Shown here: positions 7,963 through 15,515 of the stretch, piece after piece | Layout: each line of letters begins with the position of its first letter | Numbering within the stretch: the stretch's first letter is position 1 | Assembly (NCBI GenBank): GCA_002718135.1 | Contig: PBDN01000008.1 | Location: 1 to 18,379 of the forward strand | Direction: 5' to 3' | Origin: Pelagibacteraceae bacterium | Lineage (GTDB): Bacteria; Pseudomonadota; Alphaproteobacteria; HIMB59; GCA-002718135 | DNA length: 18,379 nucleotides | Made by a program: the position numbers and the translations under genes | Notes under the pieces: generated by a model | The model's database searches: none | The model's input: only the letters and a program-made list of their open reading frames with translations | Told to the model about the DNA's origin: nothing

Positions 7963-8343
7963 CTAAAATTTCCTTTGTTTTAGGGTTTTTTTTAATGCAA
8001 AAAGCAATACAAAGGCACCAATTATAAAAAAGAGGTATGGTAGGGACCAAAGTAGAAAACTCTTTCTTTTTAATGGTGGATCAAAAAGTATCCAATCCCC
8101 ATATTTTTCTGAAAGAAAATTATAAACCTCTTTTTCTGTCATTCCTTCATCAATTTTATCATTTACAACACTTTTAATCGTATTTGCAAAATCTGAATTT
8201 GAGTCAGCGATGCTTTGTCCTTGGCAAACAAGACATCTTAAATTTTTATATATATTATTTTGCAAATTTTGATTAGCAGATAGATTAAATGAAAGAAAAA
8301 TTATTAAAATCAAAATGTGAAATATATATTTAATAATTTTCAT
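7963..8343 (-). CDS. ccmH: Cytochrome c maturation protein CcmH
   Basis: CcmH (CycL) is a periplasm-facing thiol-disulfide protein that helps keep the apocytochrome c CXXC motif reduced for heme attachment. The 126-residue protein has a signal peptide (about 1-23) and the family motif LRCLVCQGQSIADS with redox Cys37 and Cys40. A three-helix domain ends in YGDWILFDPP, and a C-terminal membrane anchor lies at about 95-118. This is the short form of CcmH, without the TPR domain that is fused in E. coli and separate (CcmI/CycH) in many alphaproteobacteria. The start overlaps the ccmG stop (8340-8343, ATGA). It is the last ccm gene in the run. Confidence 0.96.
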   Translation of the reverse strand: MKIIKYIFHILILIIFLSFNLSANQNLQNNIYKNLRCLVCQGQSIADSNSDFANTIKSVVNDKIDEGMTEKEVYNFLSEKYGDWILFDPPLKRKSFLLWSLPYLFFIIGAFVLLFALKKTLKQRKF

Positions 8344-8858
8344 TTTGCACCAACAATTTTTAAAATTTTTTTAACATCGTTATTATCTATTGGTCCTATA
8401 TATTTTTTTATTATTTTCAAATCTTTATCAATCAAAATTGTTTCAGGAATACCATAAACACCAAAGAACACTGAGGACTTTCCATCTTGATCGGAAGTAA
8501 CAAGATAGTAGGGATTACCTAGTTTTTTTAAAAAGTAATCAGCACTAGATTTTTTATCCTTAAAATTTACTCCAAGAATCTTAATATTTTTTTCGTTTAG
8601 AGACATCAAATGTTTATGTTCTTTTTTACATGGAGCGCACCAAGATGCCCAAAAGTTAATTAAGGTAAAATTATTTTTTCTTAGTTCACTTGTGTTAAAA
8701 GTTTTGTCTTGATTAAATATTTTAATGTTTACTTCTGATATAGGTTTTCCAACTATATCCTTAGTATCGTAAATTTTTTTTGTTTTAAGTCCAAGAGAAA
8801 AAATTACAATAACAAAAAGTATTAAGACAAGTACCAATGATAAAACAATTTTTTTCAT
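8340..8858 (-). CDS. ccmG: Thiol:disulfide interchange protein CcmG/DsbE
   Basis: CcmG is a membrane-tethered thioredoxin-like reductant for cytochrome c maturation in the periplasm. An N-terminal signal anchor covers about 5-23. The thioredoxin fold has the active site WCAPC (Cys74 and Cys77) and the cis-proline segment GVYGIPET with Pro138. Its length of 172 residues fits the family. The common CcmG active site is WCPTC or WCVPC; WCAPC is a tolerated variation. The ATG overlaps the ccmF stop (8855-8858) and its own stop overlaps ccmH, so the three are probably co-translated. The operon context makes CcmG more likely than a general TlpA/ResA protein. Confidence 0.95.
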   Translation of the reverse strand: MKKIVLSLVLVLILFVIVIFSLGLKTKKIYDTKDIVGKPISEVNIKIFNQDKTFNTSELRKNNFTLINFWASWCAPCKKEHKHLMSLNEKNIKILGVNFKDKKSSADYFLKKLGNPYYLVTSDQDGKSSVFFGVYGIPETILIDKDLKIIKKYIGPIDNNDVKKILKIVGAK

Positions 8859-10747
8859 TTTATTTTATTACCTACTGATCTCAATAGTCCTCCTAACACA
8901 ATTAGAATTACTGAAAACCATATCATGTTCATGAATGGCTTTTTTTGAAATTTAATATTATAAAATTTACTTCTAGAAATATTACTCATAGTTACATAGG
9001 TGTCTGCTAGTAAATTTGACCTAATTGATGCCTCATATGTGATTGTCTCAGGACTATTGTAAACTCTTATCTCCGGTTTTAATTTTTCAATAACATTATT
9101 TTTCTTATTCAAAACAATAATTTCACCTACAAATTTTTTAAAGTTTTTACCATCATAAACTTTCAAATTTTCTAAAGTAATTTCAAAATCTTTTAGTATC
9201 TTTTTTTCACCAACCTTGATGTTGAAGTCGTTTTCAATGGACGTTAAACTATTAAGAGAAATAAATAATATTAGCAAACCAAAACCAAGGTGTGAAACAG
9301 AGCTTCCTTTGTTGACAAAGGTTTTGTTGTAAGCTCTATTCATATTGCTTTTAAATACATCAAATATACTTTGTACTATGAGATATAAAGAAGAAATCAA
9401 TAAGATATTTATAAGAAATTTTTTTTGGCTAAGAGAATAAATTATTATTGAAGCAACTATTAAAGCAATTCCTAGGCTAAATAAAAATTTTTTTATTTTG
9501 ATTGGTTTTGAGATTAACCAACTAGTTCTAGGGCCATACGCCATTGCGAATAATAATGGAACTAAGAATGGGGCTAAAACTGTATTATAGTATGGGGGGC
9601 CAATAGATATTTTCTGATTTGTTAATACTTCAAGAAATATAGGATAAATTGTTCCAATTAAAACGGTTATCAAAAAAAAGCTCATAAACCAGTTGTTGGT
9701 AAGTATAAAAAATTCTTTACTAAAAATGTTAAATTTTCTCTCCTCTGTTGGTGCAAACTTATAAAATATAAAAATAGAAGAAAAAATCATTAAAGATAGA
9801 AAAATTAATATGTACAAACCTCTAGTTGGATCGCTTGCAAAAGTATGTACTGAATTTAATATTCCTGATCTAACTAGAAAAGTTCCTGTTACACTCATTG
9901 TAAAAGTTAATATGCTCAAAATTACTACCCATAAATAAATTCCATTTCTTCTCTCCAGCACCAAAATTGAATGCAAAAGAGCCGTCATTAAAAACCATGG
10001 TATTAGAGATGAATTTTCAACTGGGTCCCAAAACCAATATCCTCCCCACCCTAGCTCATAATATGCCCAAATGGATCCGACAAGGATTCCTAAGGTTTGA
10101 AATAGCCAAGATATTAAGATCCAAGGTCTAGTGACTAATGCAAAATCTTTTCCAGTAAATTTAGAAATAAGAGATGCTAACGCAGCAGAAAAATAAATAG
10201 AGGAACCAACAAAACCTAAGTAAAGTAAAGGCGGATGAATAGCTAAAGCTGGGTCTTGTAGTATTGGATTTAAACCTAAACCTTCTTGAGGTACTGGAAA
10301 AATTTCATCAAAAGGATTTGATGTTGCAAATAAAAATATAAAAAAACCTACTATAAGGATATTTTGAAAAATTAGAGTAAATAACTGAAATTTCTTATTG
10401 ATACCAAAGTTTCTTGTAAAAAAAAGGTAAGAAAATAAAACTAAAATATTGATCCATAAAAGTAAACTACCCTCGTGATTCCCCCAAACACCAGAAATTT
10501 TATAAAGTAAAGGTTTTTTTGTATGAGAATTTTCATAAACATTTATTAAAGAAAAATCTGAAAGAAGATAACCTAATAATAAAGTTAAAAAACTCAAAAT
10601 TGTAAAAAGTAATTGTAAATTTGAAAAATTTTTAATTCTGACTGAAGTATAATTATTATTTTTCAATTCTTTAATTGAGAAATAAATTAATGAAAAACTT
10701 AATAAAATTGAAGTTAATACAAATAGATTTCCAAATTCACTTAACAT
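8855..10747 (-). CDS. ccmF: Cytochrome c heme lyase subunit CcmF
   Basis: CcmF is the large integral membrane subunit that receives heme from holo-CcmE and ligates it to apocytochrome c together with CcmH. The 630-residue protein is built from many transmembrane helices. It carries the tryptophan-rich WWD motif at about 234-251 (WGGYWFWDPVENSSLIPW), the segment WGNHEGS (88-94), and the expected heme-ligand histidines His171 (HPPLLY), His259, His301 (SVHTFAS) and His486 (SHLG). A periplasmic beta-rich domain lies at about 500-600, before the final helix. The length is near that of E. coli CcmF (about 650). There is a 10-bp gap after ccmE and a 4-bp overlap with ccmG. Confidence 0.97.
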   Translation of the reverse strand: MLSEFGNLFVLTSILLSFSLIYFSIKELKNNNYTSVRIKNFSNLQLLFTILSFLTLLLGYLLSDFSLINVYENSHTKKPLLYKISGVWGNHEGSLLLWINILVLFSYLFFTRNFGINKKFQLFTLIFQNILIVGFFIFLFATSNPFDEIFPVPQEGLGLNPILQDPALAIHPPLLYLGFVGSSIYFSAALASLISKFTGKDFALVTRPWILISWLFQTLGILVGSIWAYYELGWGGYWFWDPVENSSLIPWFLMTALLHSILVLERRNGIYLWVVILSILTFTMSVTGTFLVRSGILNSVHTFASDPTRGLYILIFLSLMIFSSIFIFYKFAPTEERKFNIFSKEFFILTNNWFMSFFLITVLIGTIYPIFLEVLTNQKISIGPPYYNTVLAPFLVPLLFAMAYGPRTSWLISKPIKIKKFLFSLGIALIVASIIIYSLSQKKFLINILLISSLYLIVQSIFDVFKSNMNRAYNKTFVNKGSSVSHLGFGLLILFISLNSLTSIENDFNIKVGEKKILKDFEITLENLKVYDGKNFKKFVGEIIVLNKKNNVIEKLKPEIRVYNSPETITYEASIRSNLLADTYVTMSNISRSKFYNIKFQKKPFMNMIWFSVILIVLGGLLRSVGNKIK

Positions 10748-10757
10748 TTTCTTTTAA

Positions 10758-11159
10758 TCATTCTTTTGGTGGCATATAGTTTTCATCGTGCTTTGCTAAA
10801 ATTTGTTTTGCTACAAAAAATTTTTTATCTTTTAACTTCCCTTCAGCTACTACTCCTTTGCCTTCGGCAAATAAATTTGGAACAGTTCCTTTGTAAGTAA
10901 CAATAATTTCGTTTTTTAAATCAGTAACAGTAAATTTAATTTCATCATTTTTTACAATTATCGACTGCTTCTTCACCATACCTCCAATCCTTATATCTTT
11001 GTTGAAGTCTATGTTTTGCTTCTGTTGTATTTCTGTTGGTGAGAGAAAATATAAAACATTATCTTCTAATATTTTTAATGAAATAGAAACAGCTAGTATT
11101 AAAAGTAATGAGAATAAAAAAAATAAGAATGAGCGATTTTTTGTTTTTTTATTAAGCAT
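10758..11159 (-). CDS. ccmE: Cytochrome c-type biogenesis heme chaperone CcmE
   Basis: CcmE covalently binds heme in the periplasm and delivers it to CcmF. The 133-residue protein has an N-terminal membrane anchor (about 9-29), then an OB-fold domain containing RIGGMV (57-62) and FTVTD. The heme-binding motif HDENY is near the C-terminus, with His124 as the covalent ligand and Tyr128 as the axial ligand. The C-terminal tail after the motif is very short (MPPKE), shorter than in E. coli. The gene lies 12 bp after ccmD and 10 bp before ccmF on the same strand. Confidence 0.96.
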   Translation of the reverse strand: MLNKKTKNRSFLFFLFSLLLILAVSISLKILEDNVLYFLSPTEIQQKQNIDFNKDIRIGGMVKKQSIIVKNDEIKFTVTDLKNEIIVTYKGTVPNLFAEGKGVVAEGKLKDKKFFVAKQILAKHDENYMPPKE

Positions 11160-11171
11160 TATTTAAATGCT

Positions 11172-11402
11172 TTATTTTGCTTTAACCTGATTAGTTAGAA
11201 TTTCTTTTGAAATTTTACCTGTGTTTAAAGTTTCTACTTGTTCAGCAGAAAGTTTTTTTACCTCCTCTTTATACTCGATCTCAACTTTATTAAGTGTTTT
11301 TTTTGTTTTTAAGTACAAAGCAAAACAGACTATAAAAGCGAATATAAATGCTGACCAAACATATATGCCATAACCACTCATTAAAAAAAATTCTAAGTTC
11401 AT
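11172..11402 (-). CDS. ccmD: Heme exporter protein CcmD
   Basis: CcmD is a small single-pass membrane protein that holds CcmC and CcmE together and is needed to release holo-CcmE from the CcmABC complex. The 76-residue product starts with the typical MSGYGIYVWSAF-type segment (residues 8-19), followed by one transmembrane helix to about residue 30. A charged Lys/Glu-rich cytoplasmic tail follows, longer than in most CcmD proteins. Identification relies on size, topology, the YGIYVWSAF signature and the position between ccmC and ccmE. The start overlaps the ccmC stop (11399-11402, ATGA). Confidence 0.9.
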   Translation of the reverse strand: MNLEFFLMSGYGIYVWSAFIFAFIVCFALYLKTKKTLNKVEIEYKEEVKKLSAEQVETLNTGKISKEILTNQVKAK

Positions 11403-12106
11403 AATCTTTTTAAACCTTTTCTTTTCATTCTAATTATTTCTGTCCTATATTTCATTAGAAAAATTAACGCACAATACACTAGAAATACCAGTAACATTGA
11501 GGTTAAAGGTAGCATCATAGATGTATGTATTGATGTTTTACCAAAGATTTTAACGCTAGAAGGTTGATGAAGAGTCGACCAAAAATCAACTGAGTATTTA
11601 ATAATAAATAAATTCATTAAACCTAAAATAGATATTATTGAGCAGATTTTTAGAGATTGATTTTGATCCTTTACAAACTTGTAAGAGTAAATAAAAAGTA
11701 TATAAAAAAATAACAAAACTAACATAGAAGTTAACCTTGCATCCCATGCCCAAAAAGTTCCCCACGTAGGTTGTCCCCACAGTGATCCTGTAACTATAGA
11801 TATTAAACAAAATATCAAACCAATCGGAGCTATGCTTTTATAAATTATTAATGCATTTTTTAATCTTAATAAAAAATTTAATATAGTTAAAAAACTAATA
11901 AATGAAAAACAGGCTAAAGCTATCCATGATGAAGGGACGTGAACATACATTATTCTGACTGAGTCGCCCTGTATATAATCTTTAGGAGAAATAAAAAGAG
12001 CTAAAATTAGTGATACAACTATCAAAGGAATAATAATGAGCTTTATTGATTTGCTAATTCTATTTAGAAATAAAAAAAGATTTCCGGGACTAAAAATGTG
12101 AAACAT
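11399..12106 (-). CDS. ccmC: Heme exporter protein CcmC
   Basis: CcmC is a six-helix membrane protein that presents heme to CcmE for covalent attachment. The 235-residue protein contains the WWD heme-handling motif at about 110-130 (WGQPTWGTFWAWDARLTS). The two heme-ligand histidines are His56 (MYVHVPS) and His180 (TLHQPSS), matching the E. coli positions closely. It is the first gene of the ccm run. The leader between hspQ and ccmC (185 bp) contains inverted and direct repeats and no clear Shine-Dalgarno sequence. The partner ABC subunits CcmA and CcmB are not encoded in this window. Confidence 0.96.
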   Translation of the reverse strand: MFHIFSPGNLFLFLNRISKSIKLIIIPLIVVSLILALFISPKDYIQGDSVRIMYVHVPSSWIALACFSFISFLTILNFLLRLKNALIIYKSIAPIGLIFCLISIVTGSLWGQPTWGTFWAWDARLTSMLVLLFFYILFIYSYKFVKDQNQSLKICSIISILGLMNLFIIKYSVDFWSTLHQPSSVKIFGKTSIHTSMMLPLTSMLLVFLVYCALIFLMKYRTEIIRMKRKGLKRL

Positions 12107-12160
12107 AAGTTTTTTTATCTTATTTTAACGAAATTTTGAATGGGCTTTTTTATCTCTAAG

Positions 12161-12210
12161 CTCATTGAGGATCTGAGGGAGATAAGGAAGTAAAAATGAT
12201 CCTCAATGAG
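12161..12210. repeat. Perfect 13-bp inverted repeat with 24-nt loop between hspQ and ccmC
   Basis: CTCATTGAGGATC (12161-12173) and GATCCTCAATGAG (12198-12210) are exact reverse complements, separated by 24 nt. Transcribed in either direction this gives a strong hairpin for such an AT-rich genome. Neither arm is followed by a T-tract, so it does not look like a standard intrinsic terminator. It sits about 55 bp upstream of the ccmC ATG and downstream of hspQ. It could be a leader structure, a small RNA, an mRNA-stabilising hairpin or a protein-binding site; the sequence alone does not decide. Confidence 0.75.
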
Positions 12211-12240
12211 ACTAACAGTCAATAACTAATGAATTTTTAA

Positions 12241-12288
12241 GACAGAGATTTGAATAAATCTTGTTAAATTTGTGGCGGACAGAGATTT
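12241..12288. repeat. 11-bp direct repeat downstream of hspQ, second copy tRNA-Ser 3'-end-like
   Basis: GACAGAGATTT occurs at 12241-12251 and again at 12278-12288, a 37-bp period. The second copy is preceded by TGGCG, so the minus strand reads TCTGTCCGCCA (12283-12273). That matches the 3' acceptor end plus CCA of many bacterial tRNA-Ser genes, but no T-arm or other tRNA body can be folded upstream. It may be a tRNA relic or a coincidence. Confidence 0.5.
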
Positions 12289-12291
12289 TAA

Positions 12292-12612
12292 CTAATTTGA
12301 TCGCTTATAATAAACATGCCCACGTTTTTCTGAGAAAATCTCGTTAATTAGTGGATGTCTAATCGGCTCTTTGGAATGGTCGACGATTAAATTTTGCTCA
12401 GAAACATAGGCTTCATAAGTAACCTCACTATTTTCTGCTAAAAGATGATAAAAAGGTTGATCTTTTTTAGGCCTTACCTCTTTTGGAATTGATTGATACC
12501 ATTCTTCTGAATTATTAAACTCAAAATCAACATCGTAGATGACGCCTCTAAAATTGAAATGCCTATGTTTAACTATATCTCCTATGGAAAATTTTGCTGT
12601 TTTTTTGTTCAT
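12292..12612 (-). CDS. hspQ: Heat shock protein HspQ (hemimethylated DNA-binding YccV-like)
   Basis: This 106-residue protein matches the HspQ/YccV-like family. The small beta-barrel core starts with FSIGDIVKHRHFNFRGVIYDVD and continues through the conserved WYQSIP, DQPFYHLLAE, YEAYVSEQNL and IRHPLINEIF segments. HspQ is known in enterobacteria as a heat-inducible factor that lowers stability of some proteins and modulates Lon specificity; YccV was also described as binding hemimethylated oriC DNA. In this organism the role is inferred. It is transcribed toward ccmC but separated by a structured 185-bp gap, and it is divergent from yciB with 62 bp between starts. No convincing Shine-Dalgarno sequence precedes the ATG. 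Confidence 0.93.
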   Translation of the reverse strand: MNKKTAKFSIGDIVKHRHFNFRGVIYDVDFEFNNSEEWYQSIPKEVRPKKDQPFYHLLAENSEVTYEAYVSEQNLIVDHSKEPIRHPLINEIFSEKRGHVYYKRSN

Positions 12613-12674
12613 TTGTATAAAGTTATTAAAATCTATATCAAAATCAACAAAAAAATTTTAATTAAAAAAATTTT

Positions 12675-13244
12675 GTGGTAAATTTAATTGTGAATAAATC
12701 TTTTATTAAATTCGTAACAGATTTTGGCCCATTATTTATTTTTTTTATTGTCTACTATAGAGAAGATAAAAATTTACTTGCAGCAATACCTCCATTAATC
12801 ATAGCTACATTAATATCTGTGGTTGTGATATACATCATGGAAAAAAAAGTTCCTTATGTCCCCTTAGTTGGTGCTATTCTGATAGCTACATTTGGTGGAC
12901 TTACAATTTTTTTTGATAACCCTATTTTTTTGTATTTAAAGCCAACAATAATTAATTTTCTCTTTGCAATAATACTATTTTCTGGAAAAATTATATTTAA
13001 CAATAATTTGCTTAGAATTTTTTTTAAAGGATCTATTCATTTAGAAGAAATCGGCTGGGATAAATTATTATATAGATGGATATTTTTCTTTATTTTCCTT
13101 GCATTACTTAATGAAGCAGTTTGGAGAACACAAACTGAAGAAATTTGGGTAAATTTTAAAGTTTGGGGAATTCTTCCAATAACTTTTATATTCACAGCAT
13201 TTCAAGTCCCATTAATTCAAAAATACAAGAAAGATGCAAACTAA
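12675..13244 (+). CDS. yciB: Intracellular septation protein A / inner membrane protein YciB
   Basis: This is a hydrophobic 189-residue membrane protein of the IspZ/YciB family with about five to six transmembrane helices. Family features are the N-terminal FVTDFGPLFIFFIVYY, the cytoplasmic IMEKKVPYVPLVG and the C-terminal NEAVWRTQTEEIWVNFKVWG segment. YciB is linked to cell-envelope synthesis and septation in enterobacteria; its molecular function is unclear. No ATG is available near the start. The frame opens with GTG at 12675, and GTG at 12690 (giving MNKSFIKFVTDFGP) is an equally good or better alternative because family members usually begin just before the FVTDFGP segment. The end overlaps the DUF2794 gene by 11 bp. 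Confidence 0.9.
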   Translation: MVNLIVNKSFIKFVTDFGPLFIFFIVYYREDKNLLAAIPPLIIATLISVVVIYIMEKKVPYVPLVGAILIATFGGLTIFFDNPIFLYLKPTIINFLFAIILFSGKIIFNNNLLRIFFKGSIHLEEIGWDKLLYRWIFFFIFLALLNEAVWRTQTEEIWVNFKVWGILPITFIFTAFQVPLIQKYKKDAN

Positions 13245-13578
13245 ATTAAAATTAGTAGTAAATAATAAATTTCGAAAAAAAGAAAAATTTTTTATTAAGA
13301 GAGAGCTCCAAACTATACTTAATTTGTATGCTAGAAAAGTTTCAGCTGGCGACTGGAAAGATTATGGGCTTTCAATAAATAAAAAGGAAATTACTTTTGA
13401 CATTTATCAAAGAACATCAGAAAAGCCAATCTATAAAATATCAAAGAATCTCAATCCGAGAAGTATTACAGAAAGATTTTATATTTTAGATAGAAATGGA
13501 AAGATTTTAAAAAAATCTGAAAATATTGATAATTTAATAAATAAAGTTGAATGGTCTAGGCTGAAGCTTGTTAAGTAG
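13234..13578 (+). CDS. DUF2794 domain-containing protein
   Basis: This 114-residue protein is recognised as DUF2794, a family of unknown function restricted mainly to Alphaproteobacteria. The visible pattern is FIKRELQTILNLYARKVSAG, then GDWKDYGLS, then FDIYQRTSEKPIYKI, RFYILDRNGKILKKS and a C-terminal helix. It is a small, charged, probably cytoplasmic alpha/beta domain without signal peptide or membrane helix. It begins inside the end of yciB (11-bp overlap), suggesting coupled translation. Its stop lies 2 bp from the stop of the oppositely directed BI-1 gene. No function is assigned. Confidence 0.87.
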   Translation: MQTKLKLVVNNKFRKKEKFFIKRELQTILNLYARKVSAGDWKDYGLSINKKEITFDIYQRTSEKPIYKISKNLNPRSITERFYILDRNGKILKKSENIDNLINKVEWSRLKLVK

Positions 13579-13580
13579 TT

Positions 13581-14345
13581 TTATCTTCTTTGGCCAAAAA
13601 GTCTTAATAACATTATAAATAAATTTATAAAATCTAAGTAAAGTGTTAGCGCCCCCATGACAGCTTTTTTTCCTGAAGTTTCACCATCATCGCTAGCCAA
13701 ATACATATTTTTAATTTTTTGTGTATCGTAAGCGGTAAGTCCAACAAAAATCAAAACTCCAATAATAGATATTACAAAATACATCATGCTTGATTTCAGA
13801 AAAATATTTACGATTGATGCAATAATAATTCCTATTAGACCCATCATTAGAAAAGAACCTAGTTTGGTTAGATCTCTTTTAGTAGTGTAACCATAAATGC
13901 TCATAGCACCAAAAGTTCCTGCGGTTATAAAAAATACTCTGGTAATACTAGCCCCAGTATAAACTAAAAATATTGAAGCAAGGGAGGCTCCCATAAGAGC
14001 GGCGAATATCCAAAACGTTGTCTGTGCTTTTGCTGCACTCATTTTTCTAATACCAAAACTCATATAAAAAACAATTCCTAATGGAGCAAGCATAACTACC
14101 CACATTAAGGGTGATGCAAATAAAGCTTGGCCGATCCCAGTAAGACCAGTGATGCCAGTTGAGGAAATTTGAATATTGTAGCCTCCAGACAATCTAAATA
14201 ATAGTAAGGAGACAATCCCTGTAAGAAAAACTCCTGAACCCATATAATTATAAACTTTCAACATATAACTTCTTAAACCCTGATCTATTTCGTGAGTCTG
14301 GGATATAGAGGATTTTGTAGTGGTATTTTGTTTGTTTAATTCCAT
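13581..14345 (-). CDS. BI-1/YccA family (Bax inhibitor-1-like) inner membrane protein
   Basis: This 254-residue integral membrane protein belongs to the Bax inhibitor-1 (UPF0005) family. It has a hydrophilic N-terminus (about 1-30, ending DQGLRSYMLKVYNYMG) and seven predicted hydrophobic helices. The C-terminal signature GLTAYDTQKIKNMY is followed by ALTLYLDFINLFIMLLRLFG. The Asp pair in these two segments corresponds to the proton/calcium-sensing di-aspartyl site known from BsYetJ. Bacterial members may conduct Ca2+ or interact with FtsH (YccA), but the role here is unknown. Starts with ATG, 68 bp from the divergent tas-like gene. Confidence 0.93.
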   Translation of the reverse strand: MELNKQNTTTKSSISQTHEIDQGLRSYMLKVYNYMGSGVFLTGIVSLLLFRLSGGYNIQISSTGITGLTGIGQALFASPLMWVVMLAPLGIVFYMSFGIRKMSAAKAQTTFWIFAALMGASLASIFLVYTGASITRVFFITAGTFGAMSIYGYTTKRDLTKLGSFLMMGLIGIIIASIVNIFLKSSMMYFVISIIGVLIFVGLTAYDTQKIKNMYLASDDGETSGKKAVMGALTLYLDFINLFIMLLRLFGQRR

Positions 14346-14413
14346 GGTTAAAATATATTCATTTTTTTGGTATTTTCAATGGCTCATATATCGCCTACAA
14401 ATATTGCAATTTT

Positions 14414-15454
14414 ATGAAATTTAAGAATTTGGGTACTACAGATATAAAAGTAAGTCTCATATGTCTAGGGACCATGACCTATGGCGAACAAAATACACAA
14501 GAAGAAGGATTTGAACAAATGGATTATGCTTTAGAAAAAGGTGTAAATTTTTTTGACACAGCTGAATTATATGCAATACCTCCAAAAGAAAAAACTTACG
14601 GAAAAACTGAAGAAATTATTGGAAATTGGTTTAAAGCTAAAAAAAATAGAAATAAAATCATATTAGCAACTAAAATTGCAGGACCAGGTCTAAAGTGGAT
14701 TAGAGGAGGTGGAGCACAATACTCATCAAAGAGTATTGAAGAGGCAACTAATAATAGCCTTAAAAGATTAAAAACAGATTATATAGATTTGTATCAATTG
14801 CACTGGCCAGAGAGAAATACGAATTTTTTTGGGGATTTGGATTACGAACATAATGAAAATGAGAAAAGTTGGAATAATTTTACAGATATCTTAAAAGTTT
14901 TAAAAAAATTAATCGATCAAGGAAAAATAAGATATGTCGGTTTATCAAATGAGACACCTTGGGGCTTTTCAAAATTCTTACAAATAGCAAAAAGTGAAAA
15001 GTTACCGAGAATAGTATCTGTTCAAAATCCTTATAGTTTAGTGAACAGATCTTACGAAGTTGGTATGTCAGAAATTTCCTTGAGGGAAAACGCTGGACTT
15101 TTAGCTTACTCTCCTTTAGCTGCAGGATATTTAACTGGGAAATATAGAAACAACCAAATACCAAAAAATTCCAGAATGGACTTGTTTTACGACAATTATC
15201 CAAGGTATCACAATGAAAGAACATACAAAGCAGTTGATGAATATTTTAATATTGCACAAAAACATAAAATTTCTTTAACTCAGCTTTCTCAAGCCTTTGT
15301 TAATTCAAGAGATTTTGTTACCAGCAATATAATTGGTGCAACAACTATGAAGCAGCTCAAGGAAAATATAGATAGTGTTGATATCTCCTTGGATAAGGAA
15401 ATTATGGATGAAATAAACTTAATTCATGAAAATATTCCTAATCCTGCTCCGTAA
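14414..15454 (+). CDS. tas: Aldo/keto reductase, Tas-type
   Basis: This is an NADP(H)-dependent aldo/keto reductase, a cytoplasmic TIM barrel of 346 residues, the same length as E. coli Tas. The N-terminal segment LGTMTYGEQN and the loop LYAIPPKEKTYGKTE closely follow Tas. The AKR catalytic tetrad is present as Asp48, Tyr53, Lys87 and His130 (LYQLHWPERN). The cofactor-binding C-terminal part contains SRDFVTSNIIGATTMKQLKEN. Tas was found in E. coli by suppression of tyrosine auxotrophy; its physiological substrate is not established and cannot be deduced here. The gene is divergent from the BI-1 gene, with 61 bp before the next gene. There is no Shine-Dalgarno sequence ahead of the ATG. Confidence 0.93.
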   Translation: MKFKNLGTTDIKVSLICLGTMTYGEQNTQEEGFEQMDYALEKGVNFFDTAELYAIPPKEKTYGKTEEIIGNWFKAKKNRNKIILATKIAGPGLKWIRGGGAQYSSKSIEEATNNSLKRLKTDYIDLYQLHWPERNTNFFGDLDYEHNENEKSWNNFTDILKVLKKLIDQGKIRYVGLSNETPWGFSKFLQIAKSEKLPRIVSVQNPYSLVNRSYEVGMSEISLRENAGLLAYSPLAAGYLTGKYRNNQIPKNSRMDLFYDNYPRYHNERTYKAVDEYFNIAQKHKISLTQLSQAFVNSRDFVTSNIIGATTMKQLKENIDSVDISLDKEIMDEINLIHENIPNPAP

Positions 15455-15515
15455 CCAAAGAATTGTTGAAAAGAAATTAAATTTGTATAAATTGTTTTTA
15501 TCAATCAAAATTAAA

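Noticed and set aside
12174..12197. SRP (4.5S) RNA, suggested by GGAAG in the loop of the inverted repeat
   Set aside because: The flanking domain IV stem and conserved asymmetric loop bases are absent.
12161..12210. Rho-independent terminator for hspQ or a transcript in the other direction
   Set aside because: The loop is long and no T-tract follows either arm, so it was listed as a repeat of unknown role.
14880..15224. Minus-strand open frame opposite the tas-like gene
   Set aside because: Composition is that of a reverse-strand shadow and the plus strand encodes a complete aldo/keto reductase.
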